NCBI GenBank assembly: GCA_965248335.1
Contig: CBDFIY010000003.1
Span: 496,001 to 560,000 of the forward strand
Direction: 5' to 3'
Length of the DNA stretch: 64,000 nt
Source: CAKMZU01 sp965248335
GTDB lineage: Bacteria; Pseudomonadota; Gammaproteobacteria; Pseudomonadales; DT-91
The stretch's first letter is position 1, and each line of letters begins with the position of its first letter. Shown piece after piece: positions 35,763 to 44,846 of this stretch. The position numbers and the translations under genes were made by a program. A model generated the notes under the pieces. The model was given only the letters and a program-made list of their open reading frames with translations. It made no database searches and was not told the origin of the DNA.

Positions 35763-36434
35763 TTGAATAATAAAAAAATCTCTTATCAATTACTGAGAAG
35801 TCAAAGAAAAACACTGGGTATGCAAGTAATCGATGGCGTGGTCAAAGTGCGATCGCCTAGCCATCTGTCGACGCCAGATGTTGATAAGTGGGTTCAGTCA
35901 AAAAAAGAATGGATCAATAAGCAGGTTGCCAGCTATGAAAAAAAGCGCCATGAGAAATTGCGTATTGAGGAAGGAGGGACTTGTCTTTTTTTAGGTGAGA
36001 GAAAAAATGTTTTTTTTAAATACGAACATAAATATGTTCAGGTTGAGAAAAGTGACCTTATTATTTCATCCTCAATGAATCGACATAAGGAAGTATTTGA
36101 AGCTTGGCTCAAGGCGGAGGCTACGACTTACATTAATGCCAGATGTAAAGTGTTTGCTGAGAGGATGGGGCTGAGTTCAAAAATTACAGCGATAAAATTC
36201 CGGAAAACAAAAAGTAAATGGGGGCATTGCACATCAACAGGTGTTCTTCAATTTAACTGGCTGTTGTTAATGGCGCCGCGTGCCGTTATCGATTATGTTA
36301 TTTGCCATGAATTATCTCACCTTATTCATATGAATCACTCAGCATCTTTTTGGCGGCATGTTGAGCGGCATTGCGCCGACTATGCCACACATAAATTGTG
36401 GCTTAATAAATGCGGACATCAAATTGCTCTTTAG
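35763..36434 (+). CDS. YgjP-like metallopeptidase domain protein (DUF45)
   Basis: A 223-residue protein of the YgjP/DUF45 group. The conserved core FRKTKSKWGHCTSTGVLQFNWLLLMAPRAVIDYVICHELSHL contains the zinc motif HELSH (about 183-187) with a third ligand in the following helix (HSASFWRHVERHCADY). E. coli YgjP is reported to have UTP pyrophosphatase activity; peptidase activity is inferred from the fold. The only plausible start is TTG at 35763 with a distant AAAGG; the next ATG would remove 19 residues. It lies 38 bp after the lipoprotein gene and may share its transcript. Confidence 0.85.
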   Translation: MNNKKISYQLLRSQRKTLGMQVIDGVVKVRSPSHLSTPDVDKWVQSKKEWINKQVASYEKKRHEKLRIEEGGTCLFLGERKNVFFKYEHKYVQVEKSDLIISSSMNRHKEVFEAWLKAEATTYINARCKVFAERMGLSSKITAIKFRKTKSKWGHCTSTGVLQFNWLLLMAPRAVIDYVICHELSHLIHMNHSASFWRHVERHCADYATHKLWLNKCGHQIAL

Positions 36435-36578
36435 ATTAACCTTTAATTTCTTAAGTGAGCTAACGCTTTGTAGTTTCATAAATATAGGTTTTTTTTATGG
36501 TTAGGTAATGAATAGCGTTCAAGGAACTTTTTTTAGGGCGGCTATCTAAGGGATGAGCAATCCTTAAATGTGGGATCC

Positions 36579-37631
36579 ATGCATATACTGTTTCTCCTAT
36601 TTTTGTCGTTGGGAATTTCATTTTCATCAATATCCTCACCTGAACCCTTTCAGAGTAAAATGCCATTGTCAGGGGCGATAGCGGGTGCTTGTATTGCCGC
36701 ATCTCTAGGGCTTTTTATTGGCGGTGTTTTAGGGTATCGCTACCGGATGTGTCGGTCTTTTGAAGGGAAAGAGTCTGTGCTGTCAGACAAGTTAAAGGCG
36801 CAAGTTAAAAAGCTTTCTGTTTACCAATCTATTGCAACCACGCCACAAGATTTTAGCAGAAAAGGATTGTTTGAAAAAATACAAAGCCAAATAATCAGTT
36901 TGGAACACCCTGATTTTATGCAAGATGGCTATCGTGATTTTGGATATGTTTTTTATGATCCGGAAGCAGATCTACTTGCTAGAGTGTTCAAATCTAACAG
37001 TGTCATTGTTATTGCTTTTCGGGGATCTGAACAGTATCAAGATCGCTTTAAGCGTTATTTTCCCGGACACTTTAAAGCGATCGAATGGAGTGAAGTGATT
37101 TATGACTTGTTTGGTGAGCGATATCACTACAAGGTGATTGGTCATTGTACCGGTGGGGCGCATGCCATGCTTGCTGGTTTTCAGCTTTACCATTTAAGCA
37201 ATACCCGCGTATCAGTGAATGTGGTTGGTTTTAACTCAAGCATACCCAGATTCCATGATTTTTTGTTAGTTACTAAAGGAAAAAAGAAATTAAAAAAATT
37301 CCTGAGAAATAATGTAACGGTTTATCAAAATGCCAACGATCCCGTCTATAGCAGTGTAGGGGTTGATGTCCCTATTCTCGGTTTATGGAGTTGGAATAAT
37401 GTGGAAGGGAGCGTTTTTTCATCAATTAAATCCTATGTTTGCTTTTTACCTATCAGCGACAAATCCAACGTTGGCGATACCGAGAAAAAAAATTTTTTCA
37501 ACGATTTTTCATTATTACACAGGTTCATTTCCGAAGAAACTTGGCAGCATTCAGCGATTAAATGGATGCATTATTTATTGAGTCTTGGGCGTTATAACAA
37601 AGTTAAATACCTGAACTTTTTTAATAAATAG
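36579..37631 (+). CDS. Lipase class 3-like alpha/beta-hydrolase with Cys at the nucleophile position
   Basis: A 350-residue protein with an N-terminal signal/anchor, then a Gly/Ala-rich membrane helix (SGAIAGACIAASLGLFIGGVLGY), then a lipase-3-like domain. AFRGSE corresponds to the oxyanion-loop motif of class 3 lipases, and VIGHCTGGAHAMLAGF to the nucleophile elbow GHSxGG, but with Cys190 in place of Ser. NANDPVYSSVG matches the Asp-containing NDPVP stretch, and a His follows near LLHRF. GTG at 36570 is an alternative start. A possible terminator follows. The substrate is unknown; serine-to-cysteine changes can give weak, altered or no hydrolase activity. Confidence 0.62.
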   Translation: MHILFLLFLSLGISFSSISSPEPFQSKMPLSGAIAGACIAASLGLFIGGVLGYRYRMCRSFEGKESVLSDKLKAQVKKLSVYQSIATTPQDFSRKGLFEKIQSQIISLEHPDFMQDGYRDFGYVFYDPEADLLARVFKSNSVIVIAFRGSEQYQDRFKRYFPGHFKAIEWSEVIYDLFGERYHYKVIGHCTGGAHAMLAGFQLYHLSNTRVSVNVVGFNSSIPRFHDFLLVTKGKKKLKKFLRNNVTVYQNANDPVYSSVGVDVPILGLWSWNNVEGSVFSSIKSYVCFLPISDKSNVGDTEKKNFFNDFSLLHRFISEETWQHSAIKWMHYLLSLGRYNKVKYLNFFNK

Positions 37632-37666
37632 CACTCATACAGGCTGTATGTTTCATTGTGTGAGTG
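37632..37666 (+). terminator. Possible terminator/hairpin after the lipase-like gene
   Basis: Outer stem CACTCA (37632-37637) / TGAGTG (37661-37666) encloses a second hairpin CATAC-AGGCT-GTATG, followed by TTTT. The next gene starts immediately downstream, so this may instead be a leader structure. Confidence 0.4.
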
Positions 37667-37670
37667 TTTT

Positions 37671-38159
37671 ATGCGATATTTAATGAGAAGTCTTCTCGTC
37701 GGGGCTGTTGCTGTACTATTCGTTTCAGTTGGGGTTTCATTTGCGTATACGGTTGTAGAGGAAACAACTGTGGAGCCTATTTATGCGGATCAATCACATT
37801 ATTCGACTCAACCACAACGTACCGTCGTTGTTGAGGAAACGGTGATAGGCGCCGTTATCCCGAAAAAAAGCCACAAGCATTTTGTTAAGTTTGATGTCGA
37901 GAAGGAAGATGAAAAGTGCATACCTAAAACGTCTTTTACCAAGAGAGCTATTGCTGTAGTCGCTGTTGCATGTGGGTTCGGGTTAATTGTAGGTGGTGCG
38001 GTAATGGGCAGTAATAACCGCAGGGCTACTACTGGTGGGTTAACGATTGGTAGGTTAACTATTGGAGAGGACGAGGTTTTGAGCACCTATATGCATAAAC
38101 CGCCTAAACGAACACCGATTGGCTATAGGGTTATTAAACGAACAACTGTTATTCACTGA
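37671..38159 (+). CDS. Hypothetical exported protein with a second membrane helix
   Basis: I do not recognise this 162-residue protein. It has a signal peptide (SLLVGAVAVLFVSVGVSFA), then repeated short motifs VVEETTVEP and VVVEETVIGA, a charged segment with two Cys-flanking basic residues, a second hydrophobic Gly-rich helix (AIAVVAVACGFGLIVGGAVMG), and a basic Thr-rich tail (GGLTIGRLTIGEDE). The TTG at 37656 is in frame, but ATG 37671 opens the signal peptide better. It ends 1 bp from the convergent RimK-like gene. The signal-plus-internal-helix layout recurs in four other proteins in the window. Confidence 0.6.
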   Translation: MRYLMRSLLVGAVAVLFVSVGVSFAYTVVEETTVEPIYADQSHYSTQPQRTVVVEETVIGAVIPKKSHKHFVKFDVEKEDEKCIPKTSFTKRAIAVVAVACGFGLIVGGAVMGSNNRRATTGGLTIGRLTIGEDEVLSTYMHKPPKRTPIGYRVIKRTTVIH

Positions 38160-38160
38160 C

Positions 38161-39099
38161 TTAACGAAAAGCTTGTACAGAGAACACAGCCCTATCGGCT
38201 GCATCCCTCTTATCAGTCTGTTCTTCAATAAGAGCAAGCCTCGGTGCCAACCCGGCATTGTTAGCAATCTGTATAGCGAGTCCTGGCCTTGCGTTAAGCT
38301 CTAAAATAAGCGGGCCAAGGACATGATCAAGAACAATATCAATACCTATATAACCGAGTTTGGTTATTTCATAGCAAGAAGCTGAAAGCTCAAGTAGATC
38401 ACGCCAGTGAGGTATGGACAGGTGCTCAAAGGATGCATGCGTATCTGGGTGGCGCTTAATGTTGCGGTTAAATTGAACGGCTTTTACGGCTTTCCCTGTC
38501 GCGATATTGATACCTACACCAACAGCACCTTGATGTAAGTTTGCTTTTCCATTCGAATGTCGAGTGGATAAACGAAGCATTGCCATAACAGGATAACCTT
38601 TAAAGACGATCACACGAATATCGGGGACACCCTGATAGCTGTATCGCTCAAAAATAGGGCTAAAACTAACCAGTGCTTCAATCATGGTGATATCGGGTTT
38701 ACCGCCTAAACTATAAAGCCCGCTCAAAATGTTCGAGACATGCCTTTTAAGTTCGTTAATTGAAAGGGGGGAGCCATTTGCCTGGATGAACTTTATACCG
38801 TCTCTTTTTTGGATGATCAAAATCCCTTTACCTGTACTGCCATTAGCCGGCTTGATCACAAATGACGGAAGCTCGTTGATCAGTTTTTCGAGATTTTTTA
38901 CCGTATGCTGATGCTGAATCGTGCCTAATAATTCGGGAACGGCAATATTAAACTTTTGGGCTAGTTTCTTGGTTTTGAGTTTATTATCAACGTTCGGGTA
39001 TAAGTGTCTTGGATTATAAGCGCTGATATATTTTACGTTTCGAGCGTTCATGCTTAATAATCCACGGATTCTAAGCATTTTTGGCGTAGCGAATAGCAT
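38161..39099 (-). CDS. RimK-like ATP-grasp ligase (alpha-L-glutamate ligase-like)
   Basis: A 312-residue ATP-grasp protein. PSFVIKPANGSTGKGILII is the ATP-binding loop and lysine strand, IRVIVFKGYPVMAMLRL the middle strand, and LGYIGIDIVLD...PLILELNARPGLAIQIAN the metal-binding E-x-N end. The group is annotated as alpha-L-glutamate ligase-like and always sits with an inactive transglutaminase/7TM protein and a RimB-like protease, as here. It is the last gene of that reverse-strand trio. The expected reaction is ATP-dependent addition of an amino acid to a peptide or small molecule (inference from family). Confidence 0.87.
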   Translation of the reverse strand: MLFATPKMLRIRGLLSMNARNVKYISAYNPRHLYPNVDNKLKTKKLAQKFNIAVPELLGTIQHQHTVKNLEKLINELPSFVIKPANGSTGKGILIIQKRDGIKFIQANGSPLSINELKRHVSNILSGLYSLGGKPDITMIEALVSFSPIFERYSYQGVPDIRVIVFKGYPVMAMLRLSTRHSNGKANLHQGAVGVGINIATGKAVKAVQFNRNIKRHPDTHASFEHLSIPHWRDLLELSASCYEITKLGYIGIDIVLDHVLGPLILELNARPGLAIQIANNAGLAPRLALIEEQTDKRDAADRAVFSVQAFR

Positions 39100-39159
39100 A
39101 GGTTAGTTACACGACAGGCTGCATATTTGTATCATGTTTCTCATTATTATTTTCAATGT

Positions 39160-40689
39160 TTATCGCTCAACAAGTGGTGCGAACCGCCTTAATTCAGTCA
39201 AGCGATAGCCCGAATATTGTCCCATTAATAATAATAAGGCAAGAATAACAAATAGCAATTCAGGGAAATTAAATGACAGATGCTGCATGAGGATATTCGA
39301 CATGCCAAGGTAGGCGAATGAGGCCATTAATAGGCTACCACTGCCTTGAATGATGACTTCTTTAGGCCCTTCTTCTTCCCACAGAATAGACATGCGCTCA
39401 ATCGTCCAGGCAAGAATAATCATGGGGAAGAACGTTATCGTCATGACCTGATTGAGTCCTAGTTTAATGCTAATGATGCTAATGATGCTAAAGAGCGCCA
39501 TAAGCATAATGACTACAATCACCACGGCTGATATTCGGGCAACCAGTAGTAAGTGTAAGCTTGTGACGAGAAAGCGAATGAGTAATCCCACAGAAACAAT
39601 GGCGATAAACATGAGTAGCCCAGGTATCAAACTCGTCTGCATGAAAGCGAGTGCAATCAGTATGGGCATGAAGGTGCCTGACGTGCGTATACCTACGATG
39701 ATACGTAAAAAAACAACAATCAATGCACCAATGGGAACGAGTAAAATCGTTTTAAATGCCTTTTGACTCTCTGCTGGGAGTGTATAAATAGAGAAGTCCA
39801 GTAGGGTAGCGGATGTTTCTTCAAGCTGACTTTTTCTTATCGCTACTTGTTTAGCTGAAAGCGGCGATTTTACCACTGAAAATGAAATAGACGAGTGCTT
39901 CCCGCCTAAAACATCAACCAGAGAGTCGCCACCTCGCCGCCAAAGAATTGTCCCTTCGGGGACGCCTTGCTTTGCCGTTATTGGGTTAAAGATTATCCAC
40001 CGGTCGTTATTATAAATCTCGATAAAATAGAGTGGGTATTGCGCTCTTTTTGTGGAGTGTATTTCTAATCCCACTGCTAAGCGACTAGGGATGCCAGCTG
40101 TAGATAGTAAGTTGTAGGTGAGTTTTGCAATATCTTTTCGAGAATTCTGTTCAGAATATTCTTGAGAGTTAATAAGTTTTATAAGCTCAGTGGTTAAACT
40201 CTCGTCATTTGATGAGAGGCGATAAGCTTTCTTTAAAATCCTGGCGGCGACTTTTTCTTCTGCGCTGCTAAGCACAATATGAGGTGATGCTGCTTGAGGT
40301 GGGGGTGATGTGTCGGATGTGTGATCATGATCGCCATTCTCAATGGCATTAATGCTGAAATAAAGCGTTTGCCGCCCCGTTGCCTCTCGCCTAGTCCATC
40401 TTGCATAGTCAATGTTGTTGCTTGCAAATGTATTAAAGCCGTACTCATCGGATGATTGTGAGGTGTCCAGAATGGTTAATTTATTGTTATTTGTAGGTAA
40501 CGTTAAAATAACGTCTACGGGTTCACCTGTCGCCTCAAAGTTGATTGTTGCGCCAATGGTCCATACCGGCACGCGTTCGTTGGGGAAAAAAGGAAAATGC
40601 AATTGGTTGATTTTGTAGAGCGTTAAACCAATACCCGTAAAGCTTAATGCAAGAGCAATAAGATAAAGAATGACTTTGTCTTTTGGCAT
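39160..40689 (-). CDS. Inactive transglutaminase-fused 7TM membrane protein
   Basis: A 509-residue protein with one N-terminal membrane helix and a periplasmic domain (about 30-320). The domain contains a transglutaminase-like fold segment (LAVGLEIHSTKRAQYPLYFIEIYNNDRWIIFNP), in which the catalytic Cys region (LSTAGIPSRL) lacks a Cys. A C-terminal block of about seven helices (TFMPILIALAFMQTSLIPGLL...) follows. This matches the family named inactive transglutaminase (UUP1 plus 7TM). It lies 24 bp after the RimB-like gene and 60 bp before the ligase gene, in one transcript. It probably presents or receives the product of the ligase at the membrane (inference). Confidence 0.85.
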   Translation of the reverse strand: MPKDKVILYLIALALSFTGIGLTLYKINQLHFPFFPNERVPVWTIGATINFEATGEPVDVILTLPTNNNKLTILDTSQSSDEYGFNTFASNNIDYARWTRREATGRQTLYFSINAIENGDHDHTSDTSPPPQAASPHIVLSSAEEKVAARILKKAYRLSSNDESLTTELIKLINSQEYSEQNSRKDIAKLTYNLLSTAGIPSRLAVGLEIHSTKRAQYPLYFIEIYNNDRWIIFNPITAKQGVPEGTILWRRGGDSLVDVLGGKHSSISFSVVKSPLSAKQVAIRKSQLEETSATLLDFSIYTLPAESQKAFKTILLVPIGALIVVFLRIIVGIRTSGTFMPILIALAFMQTSLIPGLLMFIAIVSVGLLIRFLVTSLHLLLVARISAVVIVVIMLMALFSIISIISIKLGLNQVMTITFFPMIILAWTIERMSILWEEEGPKEVIIQGSGSLLMASFAYLGMSNILMQHLSFNFPELLFVILALLLLMGQYSGYRLTELRRFAPLVER

Positions 40690-40713
40690 GAGGTCCTTAA
40701 GTTAAGGCTTTAC

Positions 40714-41247
40714 TTATTTTTTTGGTAAGCCTTGAGAATATTTTCTTGAGGGGTCGACGATGAAGTGACCTGTGAGGAAGTTTCTTCCGACCAGTGCAGG
40801 AAATGTGTAATGCTGCCTATCTGCGAGGTTAACTTTAATGGTATGAGACTGATTACCTAAAATAACCGTCATCTGGACTTCGTAACGTCTTAGTGGTGGG
40901 TTGTTCTGTTGTTTGATCAGCGTAGTCCCGATAATTTTTTTGCGAATTTTAATCGGGTTTCCTGTTTCATTCGGCAGATAAAATGTCACCCATTTTTCGC
41001 CGTCGCGTTCAAATTCTTGAATATCATAAGCCCCTAACGATGTATCTTTAGCGCCTGTGTCGATGCGGGCTTTAGTGAGCACGTTTCCCGGTTGAATCTT
41101 AATATATTCTGCTTCGCCAACGATAATTTTGTTGTCGGGCGATAAGGGAGAGTTACTTTTTTTTGACGATGAATATACGGAAGATGAAAAAGCGAAGAGG
41201 CAAAAATACACGAGTGCGGAAGCTAAGGTAGCATGAAGAACTGGCAT
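40714..41247 (-). CDS. RimB/retropepsin-like ATP-dependent zinc protease family protein
   Basis: A 177-residue protein with an N-terminal signal sequence (TLASALVYFCLFAFSSSVYS). A retropepsin-like domain has ARIDTGAKDTSL carrying the DTGA active-site motif, with FPALVGRNFLTGHFIVDPS near the end. Members are usually annotated as ATP-dependent zinc protease, but the motif is that of a dimeric aspartic protease. It is the first gene of the reverse trio. The signal sequence places this copy in the periplasm, together with the transglutaminase-like domain of the next gene. Confidence 0.85.
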   Translation of the reverse strand: MPVLHATLASALVYFCLFAFSSSVYSSSKKSNSPLSPDNKIIVGEAEYIKIQPGNVLTKARIDTGAKDTSLGAYDIQEFERDGEKWVTFYLPNETGNPIKIRKKIIGTTLIKQQNNPPLRRYEVQMTVILGNQSHTIKVNLADRQHYTFPALVGRNFLTGHFIVDPSRKYSQGLPKK

Positions 41248-41339
41248 GATAGAAGGTGGTCTAGATCAGGTGACGCAATCATATTTTATCTTAAGTGAAC
41301 GGTCAAACGTTGATTTTTTAAGGGCAGTGAAAGTTGGTC

Positions 41340-41372
41340 TAGGTCAAAAGATTAAGAAAATCTTCTGACCTA
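41340..41372 (-). terminator. Hairpin downstream of ilvC
   Basis: A 14-bp imperfect stem (41340-41353 with 41359-41372; one mismatch) lies 15 bp beyond the ilvC stop. It is not followed by a good U-run on the reverse strand, so it may stabilise the mRNA end rather than terminate. Confidence 0.4.
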
Positions 41373-41386
41373 AGTATTTCGTAAAA

Positions 41387-42859
41387 TTAAACGATTTTTT
41401 TCATCGCTGTCATATAGCCGCGAAGTTCTTCACCGATATACTCAACAGGATGATTGCGAATTTCATCGTTAACATCGATAAGGATTTTATTATCCACGCC
41501 CAAGTCTTTTAGTGTAAGACCTTTTCCGATAACGTCAGTATCGATCTCTGCCATGAAATCAACAAGTAAAGGTCTTGCTGCTTGGTCGAAAAGATAACAG
41601 CCGTATTCAGCGGTATCTGAAATAACGACATTCATCTCATAAAGCTTTTTACGTGCAATGGTATTAGCGATAAGTGGCGTTTCATGCAACGATTCATAAT
41701 AGGCTGATTCTTCAATGATGCCTGCTTCTACCATCGTTTCAAAGGCTAACTCAACACCCGCACGAACCATGGCAACCAATAAAATGCCATGATCAAAGTA
41801 TTCTTGCTCAGGGATATCCTGATCCGTATTAGTGGTTTTTTCAAAGCCCGTTTCTGCTGTTTCTGCTCGCCACTTTAAAAGGTTTACATCATCATTCGCC
41901 CAATCTGCCATCATACCACGAGAGAATTCACCGCTAATGATGTCGTCTTGATGCTTTTGGAAAAGAGGGCGTAAAATAGCTTTTAGCTCTTCCGATAAAT
42001 CGAACGCTTTAATTTTAGCCGGGTTAGATAAGCGATCCATCATGTGCGTGATGCCGCCATATTTTAAGGCTTCGGTGGTGGTTTCCCAGCCGTACTGGAT
42101 TAGCTTAGAGGCGTAACCTGCATCAATGCCGTCTGCGACCATTTTGTCAAAGCTCAAAATAGCACCGGTTTGCAACATGCCGCAAAGGATAGTTTGCTCA
42201 CCCATAAGGTCAGATTTCACTTCGGCAATAAAGGAAGACTCCAGTACGCCTGCTTTATCACCGCCTGTTGCGGATGCAAGCGCTTTGGCGATATCCCAGC
42301 CGTGGCCTTCGGGGTCGTTTTCTCTGTGCACGGCGATTAACGTTGGTACACCGAAGCCACGCTCATATTCAGCACGAACTTCAGAGCCTGGGCACTTAGG
42401 TGCCATCATGACAACGGTTAAATCTTTACGGATTTGCATGCCTTCTTCGACAATATTGAAACCGTGAGAGTAAGCGAGGCAAGCGCCTTTTTTCATGAGT
42501 GGCATGATAGCTTCTACCACGGCAGTGTGTTGCTTATCTGGGGTTAAGTTACAAACGACATCAGCTTCTGGAATAAGATCTTGATAGGTGCCTACGGTAA
42601 ACCCGTGACTGTTCGCATTCACAAAAGATTGACGTTTTTCATCAATAGCAGATTGCCTGAGTGCATAGGAAACATCTAAGCCTGAGTCACGCATGTTAAG
42701 ACCCTGATTTAAGCCTTGTGCGCCACAGCCGACAATTACGATTTTCTTGCCTTTAAGGAAATTGCAGCCGTCAGCGAATTCACTGGCATCCATAAAACGG
42801 CATTTGCCGAGTTCTTCAAGTTGAATACGTAAGGGAAGCGTATTGAAATAGTTAGCCAT
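41387..42859 (-). CDS. ilvC: Ketol-acid reductoisomerase, class II (long form)
   Basis: IlvC converts acetolactate and acetohydroxybutyrate to the dihydroxy acids of valine/leucine and isoleucine synthesis, using NADPH and Mg2+. The 490-residue length and near-identity with the E. coli form (ANYFNTLPLR start, IVGCGAQGLNQGLNMRDSGLDVSYALR NADPH loop, NLTPDKQH, MAPKCPGSEVR, EVKSDLMGEQTILCG) mark the long class II enzyme. The ATG at 42859 with AGAGGT upstream is the start; the preceding TTG is not. The divergent ilvY beside it is the classical arrangement, in which IlvY activates ilvC in response to its substrates. Confidence 0.98.
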   Translation of the reverse strand: MANYFNTLPLRIQLEELGKCRFMDASEFADGCNFLKGKKIVIVGCGAQGLNQGLNMRDSGLDVSYALRQSAIDEKRQSFVNANSHGFTVGTYQDLIPEADVVCNLTPDKQHTAVVEAIMPLMKKGACLAYSHGFNIVEEGMQIRKDLTVVMMAPKCPGSEVRAEYERGFGVPTLIAVHRENDPEGHGWDIAKALASATGGDKAGVLESSFIAEVKSDLMGEQTILCGMLQTGAILSFDKMVADGIDAGYASKLIQYGWETTTEALKYGGITHMMDRLSNPAKIKAFDLSEELKAILRPLFQKHQDDIISGEFSRGMMADWANDDVNLLKWRAETAETGFEKTTNTDQDIPEQEYFDHGILLVAMVRAGVELAFETMVEAGIIEESAYYESLHETPLIANTIARKKLYEMNVVISDTAEYGCYLFDQAARPLLVDFMAEIDTDVIGKGLTLKDLGVDNKILIDVNDEIRNHPVEYIGEELRGYMTAMKKIV

Positions 42860-42915
42860 CAAAGTTACCTCTTAGATTAATGGTGGGTGGAATATAATAA
42901 TGGAGTGGAAAGTTG

Positions 42916-42956
42916 AATTGCCGTGATTGTAGGGGAAGTTTATACTTGCGGCAATT
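42916..42956. promoter_or_regulatory. Candidate IlvY operator between ilvC and ilvY
   Basis: Inverted AATTGCCG (42916-42923) and CGGCAATT (42949-42956) lie centrally in the 124-bp divergent region, with a further TTGTTGCAA near 42974. LysR-type activators bind such spaced dyads. Assignment to IlvY is by position only. Confidence 0.5.
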
Positions 42957-42983
42957 GAAATAAAGTAAACAGTTTGTTGCAAA

Positions 42984-43910
42984 ATGGTTAATGTTGATTT
43001 TAAGCAATTAGCGATCTTTAAACGGCTGGCAGAAGAGAAACATTTTGCCCGCACAGCCGATGCATTTCATTTGACAGCTTCAGCGGTCACGCGCTCTATT
43101 CAGCGCCTTGAAGAAGAAATGGGCTGCTGCTTGTTGCTCAGGAAGGGACGAGTGATTGAGCTGACCAGTGCAGGTGAAGCCTTGCTCAATTTTGCAGATG
43201 AAGCACTGCACCAGTTAGAGATACTTCAAAATCAACTGCATGCTCAACAAACAACATTGACAGGTAAGCTCAAAATATTTTGCTCGGTCACGGCCAGTTA
43301 TTGTATTTTGCCTGACTTATTCGCGTATTTTAGATTACGACATCCAGATGTTGAAATCTTGTTGCATACGGGCGATCAGGCAGATGGCGTAGAAAGAGTT
43401 CAATCCGCACAAGAGGATATCGCTGTCAGTGTAAAGCCGTTACATTTACCACCAAGTATGGCCTTTAAAACGCTTCACTATACGCCACTGCGTTTTATTG
43501 TGCAGAAAGCGGGCGACGTCAATCGACGCGTCAAACAGCAGTTGGAAGAAATGCCCATCATTGACCCCGCAAATTTGCCTTTAATCATTGCTGAAAAAGG
43601 CGTTGTGCGGGCACATTTTGATGATTGGGTAAAACGACAGCAGGCAACGCCTTCAATTTATGCACAGGTAACCGGGCATGAAGCCATTGTCAGTATGGTT
43701 GCCTTAGGTTGCGGTGTAGGCTTGGTGCCAGAAGTAGTTATAGACAACAGCCCGTTAAAAGATAAAATTAGCGTGATCAACGAAGCGCCGGAGTTTCCCG
43801 TTATTGAAGTGGGGCTATGCGTTTTACAAGAAAAGCTGCAAGTGCCACAGGTACGGCGATTTTGGCAGGCAGCCGGTGAATATTTTTATCCAAAAAAAGG
43901 CCAATTATGA
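42984..43910 (+). CDS. ilvY: LysR-family activator of ilvC
   Basis: A 308-residue LysR-type regulator. The N-terminal HTH reads LAIFKRLAEEKHFARTADAFHLTASAVTRSIQRLEEEMG. The effector domain carries LKIFCSVTASYCILPDLFAYFRLRHPDVEILLHTGDQADG and GHEAIVSMVALGCGVGLVPEVVIDNSPL, stretches that align closely with E. coli IlvY. Divergent placement 124 bp from ilvC supports the call. It overlaps pssA by 4 bp (ATGA), so regulator and phospholipid synthase are translationally coupled, an ilv-pss linkage also known elsewhere in gammaproteobacteria. Confidence 0.93.
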   Translation: MVNVDFKQLAIFKRLAEEKHFARTADAFHLTASAVTRSIQRLEEEMGCCLLLRKGRVIELTSAGEALLNFADEALHQLEILQNQLHAQQTTLTGKLKIFCSVTASYCILPDLFAYFRLRHPDVEILLHTGDQADGVERVQSAQEDIAVSVKPLHLPPSMAFKTLHYTPLRFIVQKAGDVNRRVKQQLEEMPIIDPANLPLIIAEKGVVRAHFDDWVKRQQATPSIYAQVTGHEAIVSMVALGCGVGLVPEVVIDNSPLKDKISVINEAPEFPVIEVGLCVLQEKLQVPQVRRFWQAAGEYFYPKKGQL

Positions 43911-44746
43911 GCGACCGGAAGCAACCAAAAGACGACGATAAAAAAAGTACGGAGCATGTATATATTGATCACTTGGATCAAATGCTACCGATTGATGAAC
44001 ACGAGGAAGAGGTGTCAGAAAATGGCATTCAAGTAAGGAAAAAAGGTATTTATATTTTACCTAATCTTTTTACGTCTGCAGCATTGTTCGCGGGTTTTTA
44101 TGCCATTGTATCGGCATTTAATGGGCATTTCGAGAATGCAGCGATAGCTATTTTTTTAGGGATGATACTTGACGCGCTGGATGGGCGCATTGCACGTTTA
44201 ACGAATACGCAAAGTAAATTTGGCGCAGAGTATGACAGCCTCTCTGATATGGTCACCTTTGGTGTGGCACCTGCGCTTGCTGTGTTTATTTGGAGCTTGT
44301 CGAGTTTAGGTAAACTTGGCTGGGCTGCTGCTTTTATCTATATCGCCTGTGCGGCTGTGCGTTTAGCACGGTTTAATACGCAAGTGGATACTGCAGATAA
44401 AAACTATTTTACGGGTTTGGCAAGTCCTTCAGCCGCAGCACTGCTTGCGAGTTCTATGTGGGTGCTCGGCGATGTGAATGCCGGCGGAGTGCAACCTGAA
44501 TGGGTGGCTGTTGTCATGGCGTTGATTACATTAATATCGGGGTTATTAATGGTGTCTAATGTTCGCTATTATAGTTTTAAAGGCGTAAACCTAAAAGATC
44601 GCGTGCCTTTCGTTGTCATATTCCTGATGATAGTTGTTTTTACAGTCTTTATTATAGAGACATCTCTAGTGCTTCTATTTGTCTCCTTAATCTATGCTGC
44701 CTCAGGCCCTTTTTATACGTTATTTTCTTTAAATAAAAATAAATAG
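43907..44746 (+). CDS. pssA: CDP-diacylglycerol-serine O-phosphatidyltransferase
   Basis: PssA makes phosphatidylserine, the precursor of phosphatidylethanolamine, at the inner membrane. The 279-residue protein has a charged N-terminal extension (1-45) and about eight helices. The CDP-alcohol phosphotransferase motif DALDGRIARLTNTQSKFGAEYDSLSD gives D-x2-D-G-x2-A-R-x8-G-x3-D-x3-D. This is the membrane-integral type II enzyme, not the E. coli peripheral type. It is coupled to ilvY by an ATGA overlap. Confidence 0.95.
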   Translation: MSDRKQPKDDDKKSTEHVYIDHLDQMLPIDEHEEEVSENGIQVRKKGIYILPNLFTSAALFAGFYAIVSAFNGHFENAAIAIFLGMILDALDGRIARLTNTQSKFGAEYDSLSDMVTFGVAPALAVFIWSLSSLGKLGWAAAFIYIACAAVRLARFNTQVDTADKNYFTGLASPSAAALLASSMWVLGDVNAGGVQPEWVAVVMALITLISGLLMVSNVRYYSFKGVNLKDRVPFVVIFLMIVVFTVFIIETSLVLLFVSLIYAASGPFYTLFSLNKNK

Positions 44747-44846
44747 TTAATGTAAAGTATTTATTGTTTTTGGCATTTATTTTTTTTCATAACCTATACT
44801 AAAAGTCGTTTATTCTAATTAAGCGATTTTTATATTTGAGGGCGTT

